DNA of 18,134 nucleotides, taken from the NCBI GenBank assembly GCA_029288095.1, contig JARFPW010000359.1, positions 1 through 18,134 of the forward strand, written 5' to 3'. Positions 1 through 6,280 of the stretch are shown in pieces (the first letter of the stretch is position 1; every line of letters begins with the position of its first letter). Under the pieces are notes generated by a model. It saw nothing but the letters and a program-made list of their open reading frames with translations. It was not told the DNA's origin and searched no databases. Made by a program: the position numbers and the translations under genes. Source of the DNA: Gemmatimonadota bacterium. GTDB lineage: Bacteria > Gemmatimonadota > Gemmatimonadetes > Palauibacterales > Palauibacteraceae.

Positions 1-283
1 CGTCCGTCAACTCGAGCAAGTCGCCCCTGGCGGCGTGACCCGTGTTGTTGACCACTACATCGACCCGCCCGAACGACTCGACGGCTCTGCCGACGAACGC
101 ACCCAGGTCCTCAGTGCTCGCCACTGAACCCGTGAATGGCATCGCATCGAGATCGGCCGCGACGTCGCGCACGTCGTCGCTCCGACTCATCAGCGCCAGC
201 TGGTAACCGTCCTCCGCCAGACGCCGGGCGATCGCCGCTCCCATGCCCCGACTCGCCGCCGTGACCAGCGCAACGCGTTTCAT
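1..283 (-). CDS. SDR family NAD(P)-dependent oxidoreductase, N-terminal part (cut by window edge)
   Basis: Only the first 94 residues are inside the window. They show a Rossmann N-terminus of the short-chain dehydrogenase/reductase family. The cofactor loop is TAASRGMG (residues 8-15), where the first Gly of the usual TGxxxGxG is Ala, a variant common in SDRs. The structural motif NNTG (79-82) follows a VDVVV strand and replaces the usual NNAG. The catalytic Ser-Tyr-Lys lies beyond the edge, so substrate and activity cannot be judged. The ATG (283-281) overlaps the TGA of the upstream membrane acyltransferase gene as ATGA, and GTGAGG sits 6 nt upstream as a good ribosome site, so the two are probably translationally coupled. 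The family call is secure; the specific reaction is unknown. Confidence 0.9.
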   Translation of the reverse strand, partial: MKRVALVTAASRGMGAAIARRLAEDGYQLALMSRSDDVRDVAADLDAMPFTGSVASTEDLGAFVGRAVESFGRVDVVVNNTGHAARGDLLELTD

Positions 284-1452
284 AGATACCTCACAACGCT
301 TTGTGGATGGGCGCGCTTGTAGCCGCGGTACCAGCGACAGACGGGGTACAGAAGCACGAGGCTCAGCGCCGTCGCGATGCTCGAGGCCTGCAGGCCACCG
401 GTCATGTAGACGCCCAGAGCCCGGGCCGAGATCTCCAGGATGAAGATGTGAGCCACGTAGAAGAAGAAGGCGGTCTGGCCGAACACCAATACCGCGTTGT
501 CCCGGTTCACGTCGTCACCCTGGCGCCGCTGCAAAACGAACAACCAGGCCAGGATCAGGCACATCAGGCCCAATTCGAGCGCGGTAAACGCCACGCTGGG
601 CGGATACTTGCTGACGTGCAACCACTGAATCCACGAGCCGTCGAGACGCATCAACTGCAGGTTGCCGAAGGTGTTGAATCCGCGCACGACGCCATATAGC
701 GCCAGGGCTCCGACGCCTGTTCCCGCAAGCAGGCGCACCGTGTCGGCGTTCCAGCCCGCTGACTCCCGGCGCCTCAGCAGCCAGCGACCGAATACCCAGC
801 CGAGAATCATCATCGCCAGCCAGGGAAAAACGGGATATCCAACCAGGAAGGCGTCGGGAATGCCGATGGCCTCCCACGGGGCGAATTCTTCGAGGCTCGT
901 ATCGAAAAGTCCCGCGCCGAGCAGGAGAGCGGCAAGCATGGATCCGGCCGAATCCGAGACCTGCAACTGATCGGGAAGGAAGAACTCGGGGGAGACCAGC
1001 AGGACCAGACTCAGGGCCACCAGCACGGGGCTCGGGAGCCGCCTCAGGAGGATCATGAAGATCATCGAGATCCCGATCGCGTACATGACCTGGAGCAGCA
1101 CCGCCCCCGGAAACCAGAACAGGTTGATGAAGAACAGGTCCACGCCGAGGATGATCAAGCCGCGGATCAGGAGGTCTTTGTCGATCGACGCGCCACGCAC
1201 GCCGTTCGCCAGCTTTCGTTCGATGCTGAGCGCGAGAGCGGTTCCCGCGAGGAACAGGAAGGTCGGCGCGCACAGGTGGCTGAGCCACCGATGGAAGAAC
1301 TGGAGCTGCCCCAGCGGCACGCTGGCATCGTACATCAGGGCGGTATCGGTAACCAAACGGCCGGCATTGTAGGCGGATGACCCGTGATCGGTCGCCATCA
1401 GGATCATGACGATCCCGCGCATCCAATCGATCGCCGGCAGACGTTTGCTCAA
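280..1452 (-). CDS. DUF1624 / heparan-alpha-glucosaminide N-acetyltransferase-like membrane protein
   Basis: A 390-residue polytopic inner-membrane protein with roughly ten hydrophobic segments. The N-terminus RLPAIDWMRGIVMILMATDH (5-23) is the signature of the DUF1624/HGSNAT catalytic domain, which in characterised members carries acetyl groups across a membrane to sugar amines. The conserved D9, R12, D22 and H23 are present. The actual acceptor here is unknown. The start is TTG (1452-1450), which overlaps the TGA of the upstream gene as TTGA and has AGGG about 8 nt upstream. The in-frame ATG at codon 11 would remove the conserved motif, so TTG is preferred. It lies fourth in a tight minus-strand run and overlaps the following SDR gene by 4 nt. 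No sugar-metabolism gene is visible next to it to name a substrate. Confidence 0.82.
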   Translation of the reverse strand: MSKRLPAIDWMRGIVMILMATDHGSSAYNAGRLVTDTALMYDASVPLGQLQFFHRWLSHLCAPTFLFLAGTALALSIERKLANGVRGASIDKDLLIRGLIILGVDLFFINLFWFPGAVLLQVMYAIGISMIFMILLRRLPSPVLVALSLVLLVSPEFFLPDQLQVSDSAGSMLAALLLGAGLFDTSLEEFAPWEAIGIPDAFLVGYPVFPWLAMMILGWVFGRWLLRRRESAGWNADTVRLLAGTGVGALALYGVVRGFNTFGNLQLMRLDGSWIQWLHVSKYPPSVAFTALELGLMCLILAWLFVLQRRQGDDVNRDNAVLVFGQTAFFFYVAHIFILEISARALGVYMTGGLQASSIATALSLVLLYPVCRWYRGYKRAHPQSVVRYL

Positions 1453-1853
1453 TTCAGCCCTAGCGCCAGGTAGGCGGCGAGCGCGGCGAGCACGACGTCA
1501 TACGACAGACAGAGCATGGGGTAGTCATGCGGGACCCAGTCGCCCCGCCGTCCCGCGTGGTGCCAGGCGTCGTACGCCGCATGCAACAGCCAGCCCACCA
1601 CGAGGAGCCAGGCGCTTACGCCGATGCCCATCGCGCCGAGGGCCAGGAACGAGACCACCGCGATCCACTGAATTCGCCGTTGGTCCGAATCGGCGCCCGT
1701 GAAGGCGAACCCCACATAGACACCCCCTGCCACACCGAGTGCGACGCCAACGACGGGAATCTGGACGGAAGTCGGCAGCACCAGGACCACGCCGGCGCTG
1801 ATCAGGCCGAGAAAGAGACCGCCGGCGAGACCGTTCATAGCGGGCGGTGCCAC
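1449..1853 (-). CDS. Small membrane protein, DUF6010-like
   Basis: A 134-residue hydrophobic protein with about four membrane segments (around 8-27, 32-52, 62-90, 115-132). The loop GWLLHAAYDAWHH (87-99) followed by YPMLCLSYD (111-119) resembles the conserved core of DUF6010 integral membrane proteins. I recall this from family features and could not test it. Function is unknown; the conserved His and Asp facing a membrane loop could bind metal, which is inference. The longest start is GTG (1853), 4 nt after the stop of the zinc-ribbon gene. An ATG at 1838 would give 129 residues. Neither has a strong Shine-Dalgarno, so the start is uncertain. The 3' end overlaps the next gene by 4 nt (TTGA). 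Confidence 0.7.
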   Translation of the reverse strand: MAPPAMNGLAGGLFLGLISAGVVLVLPTSVQIPVVGVALGVAGGVYVGFAFTGADSDQRRIQWIAVVSFLALGAMGIGVSAWLLVVGWLLHAAYDAWHHAGRRGDWVPHDYPMLCLSYDVVLAALAAYLALGLN

Positions 1854-1857
1854 GCGA

Positions 1858-2385
1858 CTAATAGGCGCCCCACTCCTGATCGCCCGGGATGTAGTAGCTC
1901 GGCGTGATGAACCGGAACATGTGCGCGAACCGCGCAGCCTTCGCGCGCTTTTCCTCGCTCTCTGCCCGCATGGCCGCGAGCTGTTCGCCGAATACGTCCT
2001 CGAAGTATTCGGCCGCCGCTTCCTTGCGCGCCGCTTCCGTGGGAAACTGGTCGCGAAGCTCCCGCAGTTCCCCTACGTCCAGCCACACACCGGCGCAGGT
2101 CGGACACTCGTCCACCTCGACCCTTCGGTTGGTGCTGAAGAAGTGTCGGTTCAGGACCGAGCCGTCACACCGGGGGCACGCCAGGGCGACTCCGGACCCC
2201 CCGCTGACCCGATGCACCCCGGCCAGTTCGAGCAGCCAGGTTCCCGCCTCTTCATGTGCTTCGTCGAGCTTGCGGAATTCGAACTGGTCGAACCAAACAC
2301 CTCCACAACCACCGGAGCACACGTCGAGTGATATGCCGGCGGCTTCGCGGGAATCCAGAGTTTGTGAACATGCAGGGCATTCCAT
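1858..2385 (-). CDS. Double TFIIB-type zinc-ribbon protein
   Basis: A 175-residue soluble protein with two zinc ribbons of the zf-TFIIB type found in bacteria. The first uses C3/C6 and C23/C27 and ends GGVWFD (28-33). The second uses C70/C73 and C94/C97 and ends AGVWLD (98-103). The four Cys pairs and the VW-F/L-D tail are diagnostic of the fold. The first knuckle pair is spaced CSGGC rather than CxxC, a small oddity. After the ribbons comes a charged, probably helical stretch (about 107-152) and an aromatic tail. Members have no established general function; nucleic-acid or protein binding is usually assumed. It starts at an ATG 10 nt after the DUF1801 stop and is followed 4 nt later by the membrane protein gene, so co-transcription is likely. 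Confidence 0.85.
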   Translation of the reverse strand: MECPACSQTLDSREAAGISLDVCSGGCGGVWFDQFEFRKLDEAHEEAGTWLLELAGVHRVSGGSGVALACPRCDGSVLNRHFFSTNRRVEVDECPTCAGVWLDVGELRELRDQFPTEAARKEAAAEYFEDVFGEQLAAMRAESEEKRAKAARFAHMFRFITPSYYIPGDQEWGAY

Positions 2386-2395
2386 CGCGGATCTC

Positions 2396-2812
2396 TCAGG
2401 TCGAAGCGTTTGAAACGTGCTCGACCGACCGGCGGACGAGCTCTCGGAGAACCTTCAGGTCTACATCATCCAACTTGTTGATGTAGAGACACGAGCTACC
2501 GGTTCTGTGCTTGCCGAGTTTCTTCATCAGGGCAGCGTGCCCCTTGAACCCGGACATGATGTAGAGAACGAGGTTTGCCTTACGAGGCGCGAATCCGACC
2601 ACAAAATACTCGCCCTCGCGACCGCTGGCGTACTTGTAGCTATAGGTGCCGAACCCCACCATGCTTTCGCCCCACATCCGCGGTTTCTCGCCGGTGACTT
2701 CCTTCATCATGTCGCAGACGATTCCCGCGTCGGAGCGGCGGCGATCGTTCTCGATAGCGGCCAGAAAAGTGGTCACGCTCGCGTTCGTCGGCTTTGTCTT
2801 GTTGTCGGCCAT
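2396..2812 (-). CDS. DUF1801 domain protein (YdhG-like)
   Basis: A 138-residue protein matching the DUF1801 family: an N-terminal helix pair, the block MWGESMVGFGTYSYKY (46-61), a strand VGFAPRKANLVLYI (72-85) and GKHRTGSSCLYINKLDDVD (100-118). The family shares a fold with frataxin-like iron-handling proteins such as B. subtilis YdhG, but most members are uncharacterised and I infer no activity. The start was placed at ATG 2812-2810, where the conserved domain begins. The longer reading from GTG 2917 adds 35 residues of unconserved sequence and would run back to within 20 nt of the Phe leader ATG on the other strand. It is the first gene of the minus-strand run and diverges from the aromatic operon. 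Confidence 0.85.
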   Translation of the reverse strand: MADNKTKPTNASVTTFLAAIENDRRRSDAGIVCDMMKEVTGEKPRMWGESMVGFGTYSYKYASGREGEYFVVGFAPRKANLVLYIMSGFKGHAALMKKLGKHRTGSSCLYINKLDDVDLKVLRELVRRSVEHVSNAST

Positions 2813-2847
2813 GGTCCGTCCGTTTGGCGAAGTTTGGTGAGCTTTCG

Positions 2848-2853
2848 AATATA
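2848..2853 (-). promoter_or_regulatory. Possible -10 element for the minus-strand DUF1801 run
   Basis: On the minus strand TATATT lies 36 nt before the DUF1801 ATG, a good match to a sigma70 -10. No convincing -35 is found at 16-18 nt, so this is weak. If used, it makes the intergenic region a divergent promoter pair with the Phe leader promoter. Confidence 0.25.
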
Positions 2854-2896
2854 CGACCAAGTATTCAGTCCGTCTCCTGGTCCCGCAACGCGTTTG

Positions 2897-2925
2897 TTGA
2901 CAGACGGATGCCGACACCCTAGCAT
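2897..2925 (+). promoter_or_regulatory. Sigma70-like promoter of the phenylalanine operon
   Basis: A perfect TTGACA (2897-2902), a 17-nt spacer and TAGCAT (2920-2925, four of six consensus bases including the leading TA and final T). The expected start, 6-8 nt after the -10 with a purine preferred, falls at A2931 or A2933 and could be A2935. That is 0-4 nt before the leader ATG at 2935. A second TTGACA at 2928-2933 has no matching -10 at the right spacing. The position relative to the attenuator is exactly what leader-peptide control needs. Confidence 0.6.
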
Positions 2926-2934
2926 TTTTGACAC

Positions 2935-3018
2935 ATGATTCGCCACGGATTTTTTGCGTTCCCGTTTAGCTTTGAGCGACCTGATGTTCGGGCCGCTTCC
3001 GGGGGTGTACGCGATTAA
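2935..3018 (+). CDS. pheL: Phenylalanine leader peptide (27 aa) of the attenuator
   Basis: A short ORF of 27 codons plus TAA. Residues 6-13 read FFAFPFSF: five Phe codons (2950-2952, 2953-2955, 2959-2961, 2965-2967, 2971-2973) in eight, and no Tyr or Trp codon in the whole ORF. This is the design of PheL-type leader peptides, whose translation senses charged tRNA-Phe and not a peptide function. It is followed by a Rho-independent terminator and then by DAHP synthase, chorismate mutase and prephenate dehydratase. No Shine-Dalgarno precedes the ATG; the predicted transcript begins 0-4 nt upstream, so leaderless initiation is the simplest explanation. The symbol is given by function and position, not by homology. 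Confidence 0.85.
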   Translation: MIRHGFFAFPFSFERPDVRAASGGVRD

Positions 3019-3057
3019 CTGACGTAGCGAACAATCCAGGTGGCGAGCGGCCCGTTC
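2956..3057 (+). promoter_or_regulatory. Attenuator segments 1, 2 and 3 (protector 1:2 and antiterminator 2:3)
   Basis: Segment 1 (2956-2964, GCGTTCCCG, inside the Phe codons) can pair with segment 2 (2989-2996, CGGGCCGC) in seven base pairs around a small internal loop. Segment 2 (2989-2997, CGGGCCGCT) is also fully complementary over nine bases to segment 3 (3046-3054, AGCGGCCCG), which is the 5' arm of the terminator. So 1:2 with 3:4 excludes 2:3, as in E. coli trp and pheA. A ribosome stalled at the Phe codons would cover segment 1 but, with a front edge near 2985, leave segment 2 free. A ribosome at the stop (3016) would sit near or over segment 2. Pairings are read by eye; energies were not computed. 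Confidence 0.75.
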
Positions 3058-3083
3058 AGAGCAGAACGGGCCGCTCTTTTTTT
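3045..3083 (+). terminator. Rho-independent attenuator terminator before the Phe operon
   Basis: A perfect 13-bp stem: GAGCGGCCCGTTC (3045-3057) with GAACGGGCCGCTC (3064-3076), loop AGAGCA (3058-3063), followed directly by seven T (3077-3083). It lies 27 nt after the leader stop and 26 nt before the DAHP synthase ATG, with the ribosome site GGGGGTGG at 3098-3105 downstream. Because the only plus-strand ORF upstream is the leader, this is a regulated attenuator and not an end-of-operon terminator. Confidence 0.9.
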
Positions 3084-3109
3084 GTGCCTACCACATCGGG
3101 GGTGGCCAG

Positions 3110-4156
3110 ATGTTGATCGTGATGCAGCGGCAGACGACCGAAGCAGCTCGCGACGACGTTAGAGAATGGGTCGAAGCACGGGGTCTGCGAACGCGCTCGT
3201 TTAGCGTCGGCAGGGAGACGGTCGTGGCCTGCAGCCCTCCCGATATCGAGGTAGACCGTCGAGCCCTTCAGCGGTTGCCGGGAGTCGCCCGCATCGAGTC
3301 GTCACCCCACCCGCTGGTAGCGCGGGCGAGCGGTCCGCGAGGGAGCGTGGCACTCGGCGACGGAGTGGTCGCGGGTGGCACGGAGCTGATCGTGGCGGCC
3401 GGACCATGCTCGGTCGAGACGGCGAGCGGACTGCGCGATGCCGCCTGGGCGGTGCGGTCGAGCGGCGCACAGCTTCTCCGGGGCGGTGCGTTCAAGCCCC
3501 GGACCTCACCGTACTCGTTTCAGGGCCTGGGCGTGGACGGGCTGCGGCTTCTCGCTGAGGTCAGGGCGGAAACGGGTTTGCCGGTCGTCACCGAGGTTAC
3601 GGATCCGCGACTTGTGGAGACGGTCGCCGAGCATGCCGACATCCTCCAGGTCGGCGCCCGCTCGATGCAGAACGTACCGCTACTCAGGGAACTCGGTCTG
3701 ATTCAGCGTCCGATTCTGTTGAAGCGCGGCCTGTCGGCGTCAGTGACCGAGTTCCTGCTCGCCGCCGAGTACGTCATGGTGGGCGGAAACAGCAACGTCA
3801 TCCTGTGCGAGAGGGGCATCCGCACGTTCGAGACGACGACGCGGTTCACCCTCGATCTGGCGGCGGTGCCTGTCCTGCAACGGGAAGCGCACCTCCCGGT
3901 GTTCGTCGACCCGAGTCACTCTGCCGGCACAAGGGACCTCGTAGAGCCGCTCGCCTATGCTGCCGTCGCGGCGGGCGCCGACGGGTTGCTCGTCGAAGTT
4001 CACACCGCTCCGGAGACCGCCTGGTCGGATTCCGATCAGGCGCTGGACCCACTCGCGTTCGACCGGATGATGCGCGGACTGGCAGGGTTTGCCGCGGCCG
4101 CCGGTCGGCATCTTCCACTACCTGAACCGACGCTGCGGCGGGAGGTGGTCGGATGA
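3110..4156 (+). CDS. aroF: 3-deoxy-7-phosphoheptulonate (DAHP) synthase, type I-beta
   Basis: Condenses phosphoenolpyruvate and erythrose 4-phosphate to DAHP, the first step of the shikimate pathway, in the cytoplasm. The 348 residues have a ferredoxin-like N-terminal regulatory domain (about 1-70) and a TIM barrel. Barrel motifs: AAGPCSVE (96-103), RGGAFKPRTSPYSFQG (124-139), QVGARSMQN (180-188), LLKRG (203-207), ILCERGIRTFE (231-241), FVDPSHSAGTR (265-275). Likely metal ligands are C100, H270, E296 and D309. The N-terminal domain is typical of the Thermotoga/Bacillus I-beta group, where it mediates allosteric inhibition. The ATG has GGGGGTGG upstream. It overlaps the chorismate mutase gene as ATGA and is preceded by a Phe attenuator, so Phe supply probably sets its expression. 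Confidence 0.96.
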   Translation: MLIVMQRQTTEAARDDVREWVEARGLRTRSFSVGRETVVACSPPDIEVDRRALQRLPGVARIESSPHPLVARASGPRGSVALGDGVVAGGTELIVAAGPCSVETASGLRDAAWAVRSSGAQLLRGGAFKPRTSPYSFQGLGVDGLRLLAEVRAETGLPVVTEVTDPRLVETVAEHADILQVGARSMQNVPLLRELGLIQRPILLKRGLSASVTEFLLAAEYVMVGGNSNVILCERGIRTFETTTRFTLDLAAVPVLQREAHLPVFVDPSHSAGTRDLVEPLAYAAVAAGADGLLVEVHTAPETAWSDSDQALDPLAFDRMMRGLAGFAAAAGRHLPLPEPTLRREVVG

Positions 4157-4449
4157 TCGGACCATCGGATGGAAAGGGACTTCCGGGACTGGCGGATCTC
4201 CGGGTGGAAATCGAGAGAATCGACAACCAGCTTCTGGATCTCGTGGTGCGGCGTGTGATGGTGGCCCGCCGCATCGGAGCTGCCAAGCGAGCGGCCGGCC
4301 TTCCAGTTCTGGACCCGCAGCGCGAGGCGACGGTGGTGCGGCGGGCCGCGACGTTCGCGCGTGACAACGACATCAGGGAGGAGGACATCCGCGGCCTGGT
4401 GTGGTCCCTCATCGGGCTCACGCGACGGGCGGAAACGCCCGATCCGTGA
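4153..4449 (+). CDS. aroQ: Chorismate mutase, AroQ class
   Basis: Converts chorismate to prephenate, the branch step to Phe and Tyr. The 98-residue all-helical protein matches stand-alone AroQ mutases. The active-site set expected from E. coli is visible: R17 and R34 in helix 1, K45 after it, and R57-E58 in DPQRE. It is a separate gene and not fused to prephenate dehydratase (as in E. coli PheA) or to DAHP synthase (as in Bacillus AroA). Its ATG overlaps the DAHP synthase stop (ATGA) and its TGA overlaps the GTG start of the next gene (GTGA), so the three are very likely translationally coupled. I-beta DAHP synthases and AroQ mutases from the same operon can form complexes; whether these do is inference. 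Confidence 0.93.
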   Translation: MIGPSDGKGLPGLADLRVEIERIDNQLLDLVVRRVMVARRIGAAKRAAGLPVLDPQREATVVRRAATFARDNDIREEDIRGLVWSLIGLTRRAETPDP

Positions 4450-5288
4450 AGCAGGTCGCGTTTCAGGGTGAGTTCGGGGCGTTCAGCCACGAGGCTGCTC
4501 TCGCCGCGGGCGGGCCGGATGTGTCGTGCGTCCCGTGCCAGGACTTCGACGCTCTGTTCGGGATCGTCGAGAGCGGCGGTGTCGAGTCCGGAGTCGTACC
4601 CGTGGAGAACACGCTGGTCGGATCGGTGGCCGAAAACCTCGACCGCCTGCACGCCTCGTCGTTACACGCCGTGGCAGAGACGTTGGTACGCGTCGAGCAC
4701 TGCCTGATCAGCGCGACAGCGGAGCGCAGACTGGTCGATATCAACAGCGTGGCGTCGCACCCCGTCGCGCTCGCGCAATGCCGCGGCTTCTTCGCGACCC
4801 ATCCTCACATTCGCAGGGTCGTTTCGGCGGACACCGCCGGCAGCGTGCGCGAACTGGCTGAGGGGCGCCTGGGCGCCGATGCCGCGATCGCCTCACGCCT
4901 CGCCGCCGAGAGATACGGGTGCGCAGTCCTCCGGCCGGGGATCGAGGATCACTCGACCAACTACACGCGCTTTCTCCTGGTGACCCGGGTGCACGTACCG
5001 AAAATGGGTCCGGCAAAAACGTCAGTGGCGTTTACGTTGAGCGGCGGCGCAGGCAGCCTGCACGAGGCGCTGGGCGCGTTTGCGGCGCGGGACCTCGATC
5101 TGTCGTGGATCGAGTCTCGTCCCATACTCGGCCGGCCGTGGGAGTACCGATTCTATGTGGACGTGCGTGAGGCACCGGCAGCCGCCCTGGCTGACGCCCT
5201 GGATGAACTCGAGGCTTCCGGCGCCGGAGTGAAGGTCCTTGGCCGCTATCACGAAGCTCCGCAACCGCCGGCTATGGCCGAAGGATGA
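4446..5288 (+). CDS. pheA: Prephenate dehydratase with C-terminal ACT domain
   Basis: Decarboxylates and dehydrates prephenate to phenylpyruvate, the committed Phe step. The 280-residue protein starts at GTG 4446, which gives the family N-terminus VKQVAFQGEFGAFSHEA; the longer reading from 4401 adds 15 residues that only overlap the mutase gene. Motifs: VENT (53-56), SHP (104-106), and the catalytic NYTRF (172-176, with T174 and F176). The ACT domain (about 190-265) carries KTSVAFTL and ESRP (223-226), the Phe-binding region that gives feedback inhibition; the usual GALV segment reads GSLHEAL. Together with the attenuator this means Phe likely controls the operon both at transcription and on the enzyme. 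Its last 17 nt overlap the convergent gene on the minus strand. Confidence 0.95.
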   Translation: MKQVAFQGEFGAFSHEAALAAGGPDVSCVPCQDFDALFGIVESGGVESGVVPVENTLVGSVAENLDRLHASSLHAVAETLVRVEHCLISATAERRLVDINSVASHPVALAQCRGFFATHPHIRRVVSADTAGSVRELAEGRLGADAAIASRLAAERYGCAVLRPGIEDHSTNYTRFLLVTRVHVPKMGPAKTSVAFTLSGGAGSLHEALGAFAARDLDLSWIESRPILGRPWEYRFYVDVREAPAAALADALDELEASGAGVKVLGRYHEAPQPPAMAEG

Positions 5289-5739
5289 GGCCGAGTACGT
5301 GTGCGGCAGCCGTGTAGGCTTCCGGGTCCTTGCTCGCGCGGGGACCAGCCACGTTCAGGATCTGTACGAAGTTCTCGTCCAACCACGCCCGCGCAGCTCC
5401 GGCCGCCTCTGGGAATGACAGGGCCTGGAGGTCCAGGTGCAAACAGGGGCGGTCGAGGCGACAGGCCTCCTCGTGCGTATAGAGCGAACCACCGGTCAGC
5501 CGACCATGGGAAACCAGCAGCGTGGCGTCTGAATCGCGGACGTTGGCCGCCGTACGTTCGCGATGGTCCGCGGTGGGCGTCTCCTTCAGGTTCGGATAGT
5601 GGTCGGGAATCCGCCCTCGTTCGTCGATTCGCCCCAGCGGCACCCAACCGCCGCAGGGGATCCCGAGCTCCAGCGCAACATCCAACGCCGCCCGGTCCAC
5701 GCCTGTTTGCGCGCCTGAAACAACCTGCTTCACGGCCAT
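5272..5739 (-). CDS. cpYpsA-related SLOG protein (putative molybdenum carrier family)
   Basis: A 155-residue single-domain protein. SGAQTGVDRAALD (8-20) and CGGWVP (29-34) are the nucleotide-binding signature of the SLOG/cpYpsA group, which is widely annotated as a putative molybdenum carrier. RTAANV (62-67), LLVSHGRLTGGS (74-85) and T88 continue the conserved core. Real function is not established; ligand binding through a Rossmannoid fold is the safe statement. The start is ATG 5739, where conservation begins; an upstream extension to 5841 would run into the rhodanese control region. It is convergent with prephenate dehydratase (17-nt overlap) and divergent from the rhodanese. No molybdopterin gene is nearby, so the carrier name has no support from context. 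Confidence 0.85.
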   Translation of the reverse strand: MAVKQVVSGAQTGVDRAALDVALELGIPCGGWVPLGRIDERGRIPDHYPNLKETPTADHRERTAANVRDSDATLLVSHGRLTGGSLYTHEEACRLDRPCLHLDLQALSFPEAAGAARAWLDENFVQILNVAGPRASKDPEAYTAAAHVLGLILRP

Positions 5740-5784
5740 CGCTTCACCGATGTCGTTCGTGCGGGGGAACCTGCTCCTGCGTAG

Positions 5785-5813
5785 AGTATATTGCTCGCTG
5801 CAGAGGCCGGCAA
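5785..5813 (-). promoter_or_regulatory. Sigma70-like promoter for the cpYpsA-like gene
   Basis: On the minus strand: TTGCCG (5813-5808, four of six), a 17-nt spacer and TATACT (5790-5785, five of six). The start would fall near 5778, leaving about 39 nt before the ATG at 5739. The same AT-rich patch reads TATATT (5787-5792) on the plus strand and could serve the rhodanese, but no plus-strand -35 fits. Confidence 0.4.
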
Positions 5814-5839
5814 GAACAAGCGAACCGAGGGGATCTGGC

Positions 5840-6280
5840 ATGAAGAAATGGTTGGTTAGCGGTTATGCGTTTGCGGCGTTGACGCTGAGCGTCGGCGTCT
5901 CGGCATCAGTTGCCCAGGAAGCCGCGGGTGCCGCAGCGGTCGCGCAGGCGACGCAAGTAGAACTCGTTCAGGGGATCGAGGGCGGAGAACTCCTGTCACG
6001 CATCGAAGAAGGCGACGCGCCGGCCATCCTGGACGTCCGAACACCCGAGGAGTTCGCGGGAGGGCACATCGCGGGTGCCATCAACATTCCGGTTACGGAA
6101 CTGAAAGCGCGCGCCTCGGAGCTGGGAATCGAAGCCTCGGACGAACTGGTGGTTTACTGCCGCACGGGCCGTCGGGCGGCGATCGCGGAAGCGACGCTGT
6201 CAGAACTCGGATATACAAATCTGCGTGACCTCGACGGACACATCAAAGGTTGGCAGGAGGCGGGTCATCCGCTGGAGTAA
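5840..6280 (+). CDS. Exported single-domain rhodanese
   Basis: A 146-residue rhodanese-like protein. Residues 1-25 form a Sec signal peptide (MKKW, hydrophobic core, likely cut after SVA at 23-25), so it acts outside the cytoplasm. A short Ala-rich linker leads to one rhodanese domain with DVRTPEEF (65-72), GHIAGAINIP (75-84), the catalytic loop CRTGRR (107-112, nucleophile C107) and the C-terminal GHIKGWQEAGHPLE. All essentials of an active sulfurtransferase are present. The Arg-rich loop suits thiosulfate or another anionic donor; the actual substrate is unknown. The ATG at 5840 has GAGGGG 8 nt upstream; the longer reading from 5750 would lose the signal peptide start. Its last 38 nt overlap a minus-strand gene. 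No redox partner is adjacent. Confidence 0.92.
   Translation: MKKWLVSGYAFAALTLSVGVSASVAQEAAGAAAVAQATQVELVQGIEGGELLSRIEEGDAPAILDVRTPEEFAGGHIAGAINIPVTELKARASELGIEASDELVVYCRTGRRAAIAEATLSELGYTNLRDLDGHIKGWQEAGHPLE

Noticed and set aside
515..1426. 303-codon minus-strand frame overlapping the HGSNAT-like gene
   Set aside because: It is a shifted frame of the same strand, Arg/Pro-rich, with no hydrophobic segments or motifs, while the other frame matches a known family throughout.
2813..2917. N-terminal extension of the DUF1801 gene to GTG 2917
   Set aside because: The added 35 residues resemble no family sequence, and they would overlap the promoter of the Phe leader. The domain starts at ATG 2812.
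2928..2956. Second TTGACA (2928-2933) as an alternative promoter for the Phe operon
   Set aside because: At 16-18 nt the following bases are a T run with no TATAAT-like element, and transcription from there would start after the leader ATG and bypass the sensor.
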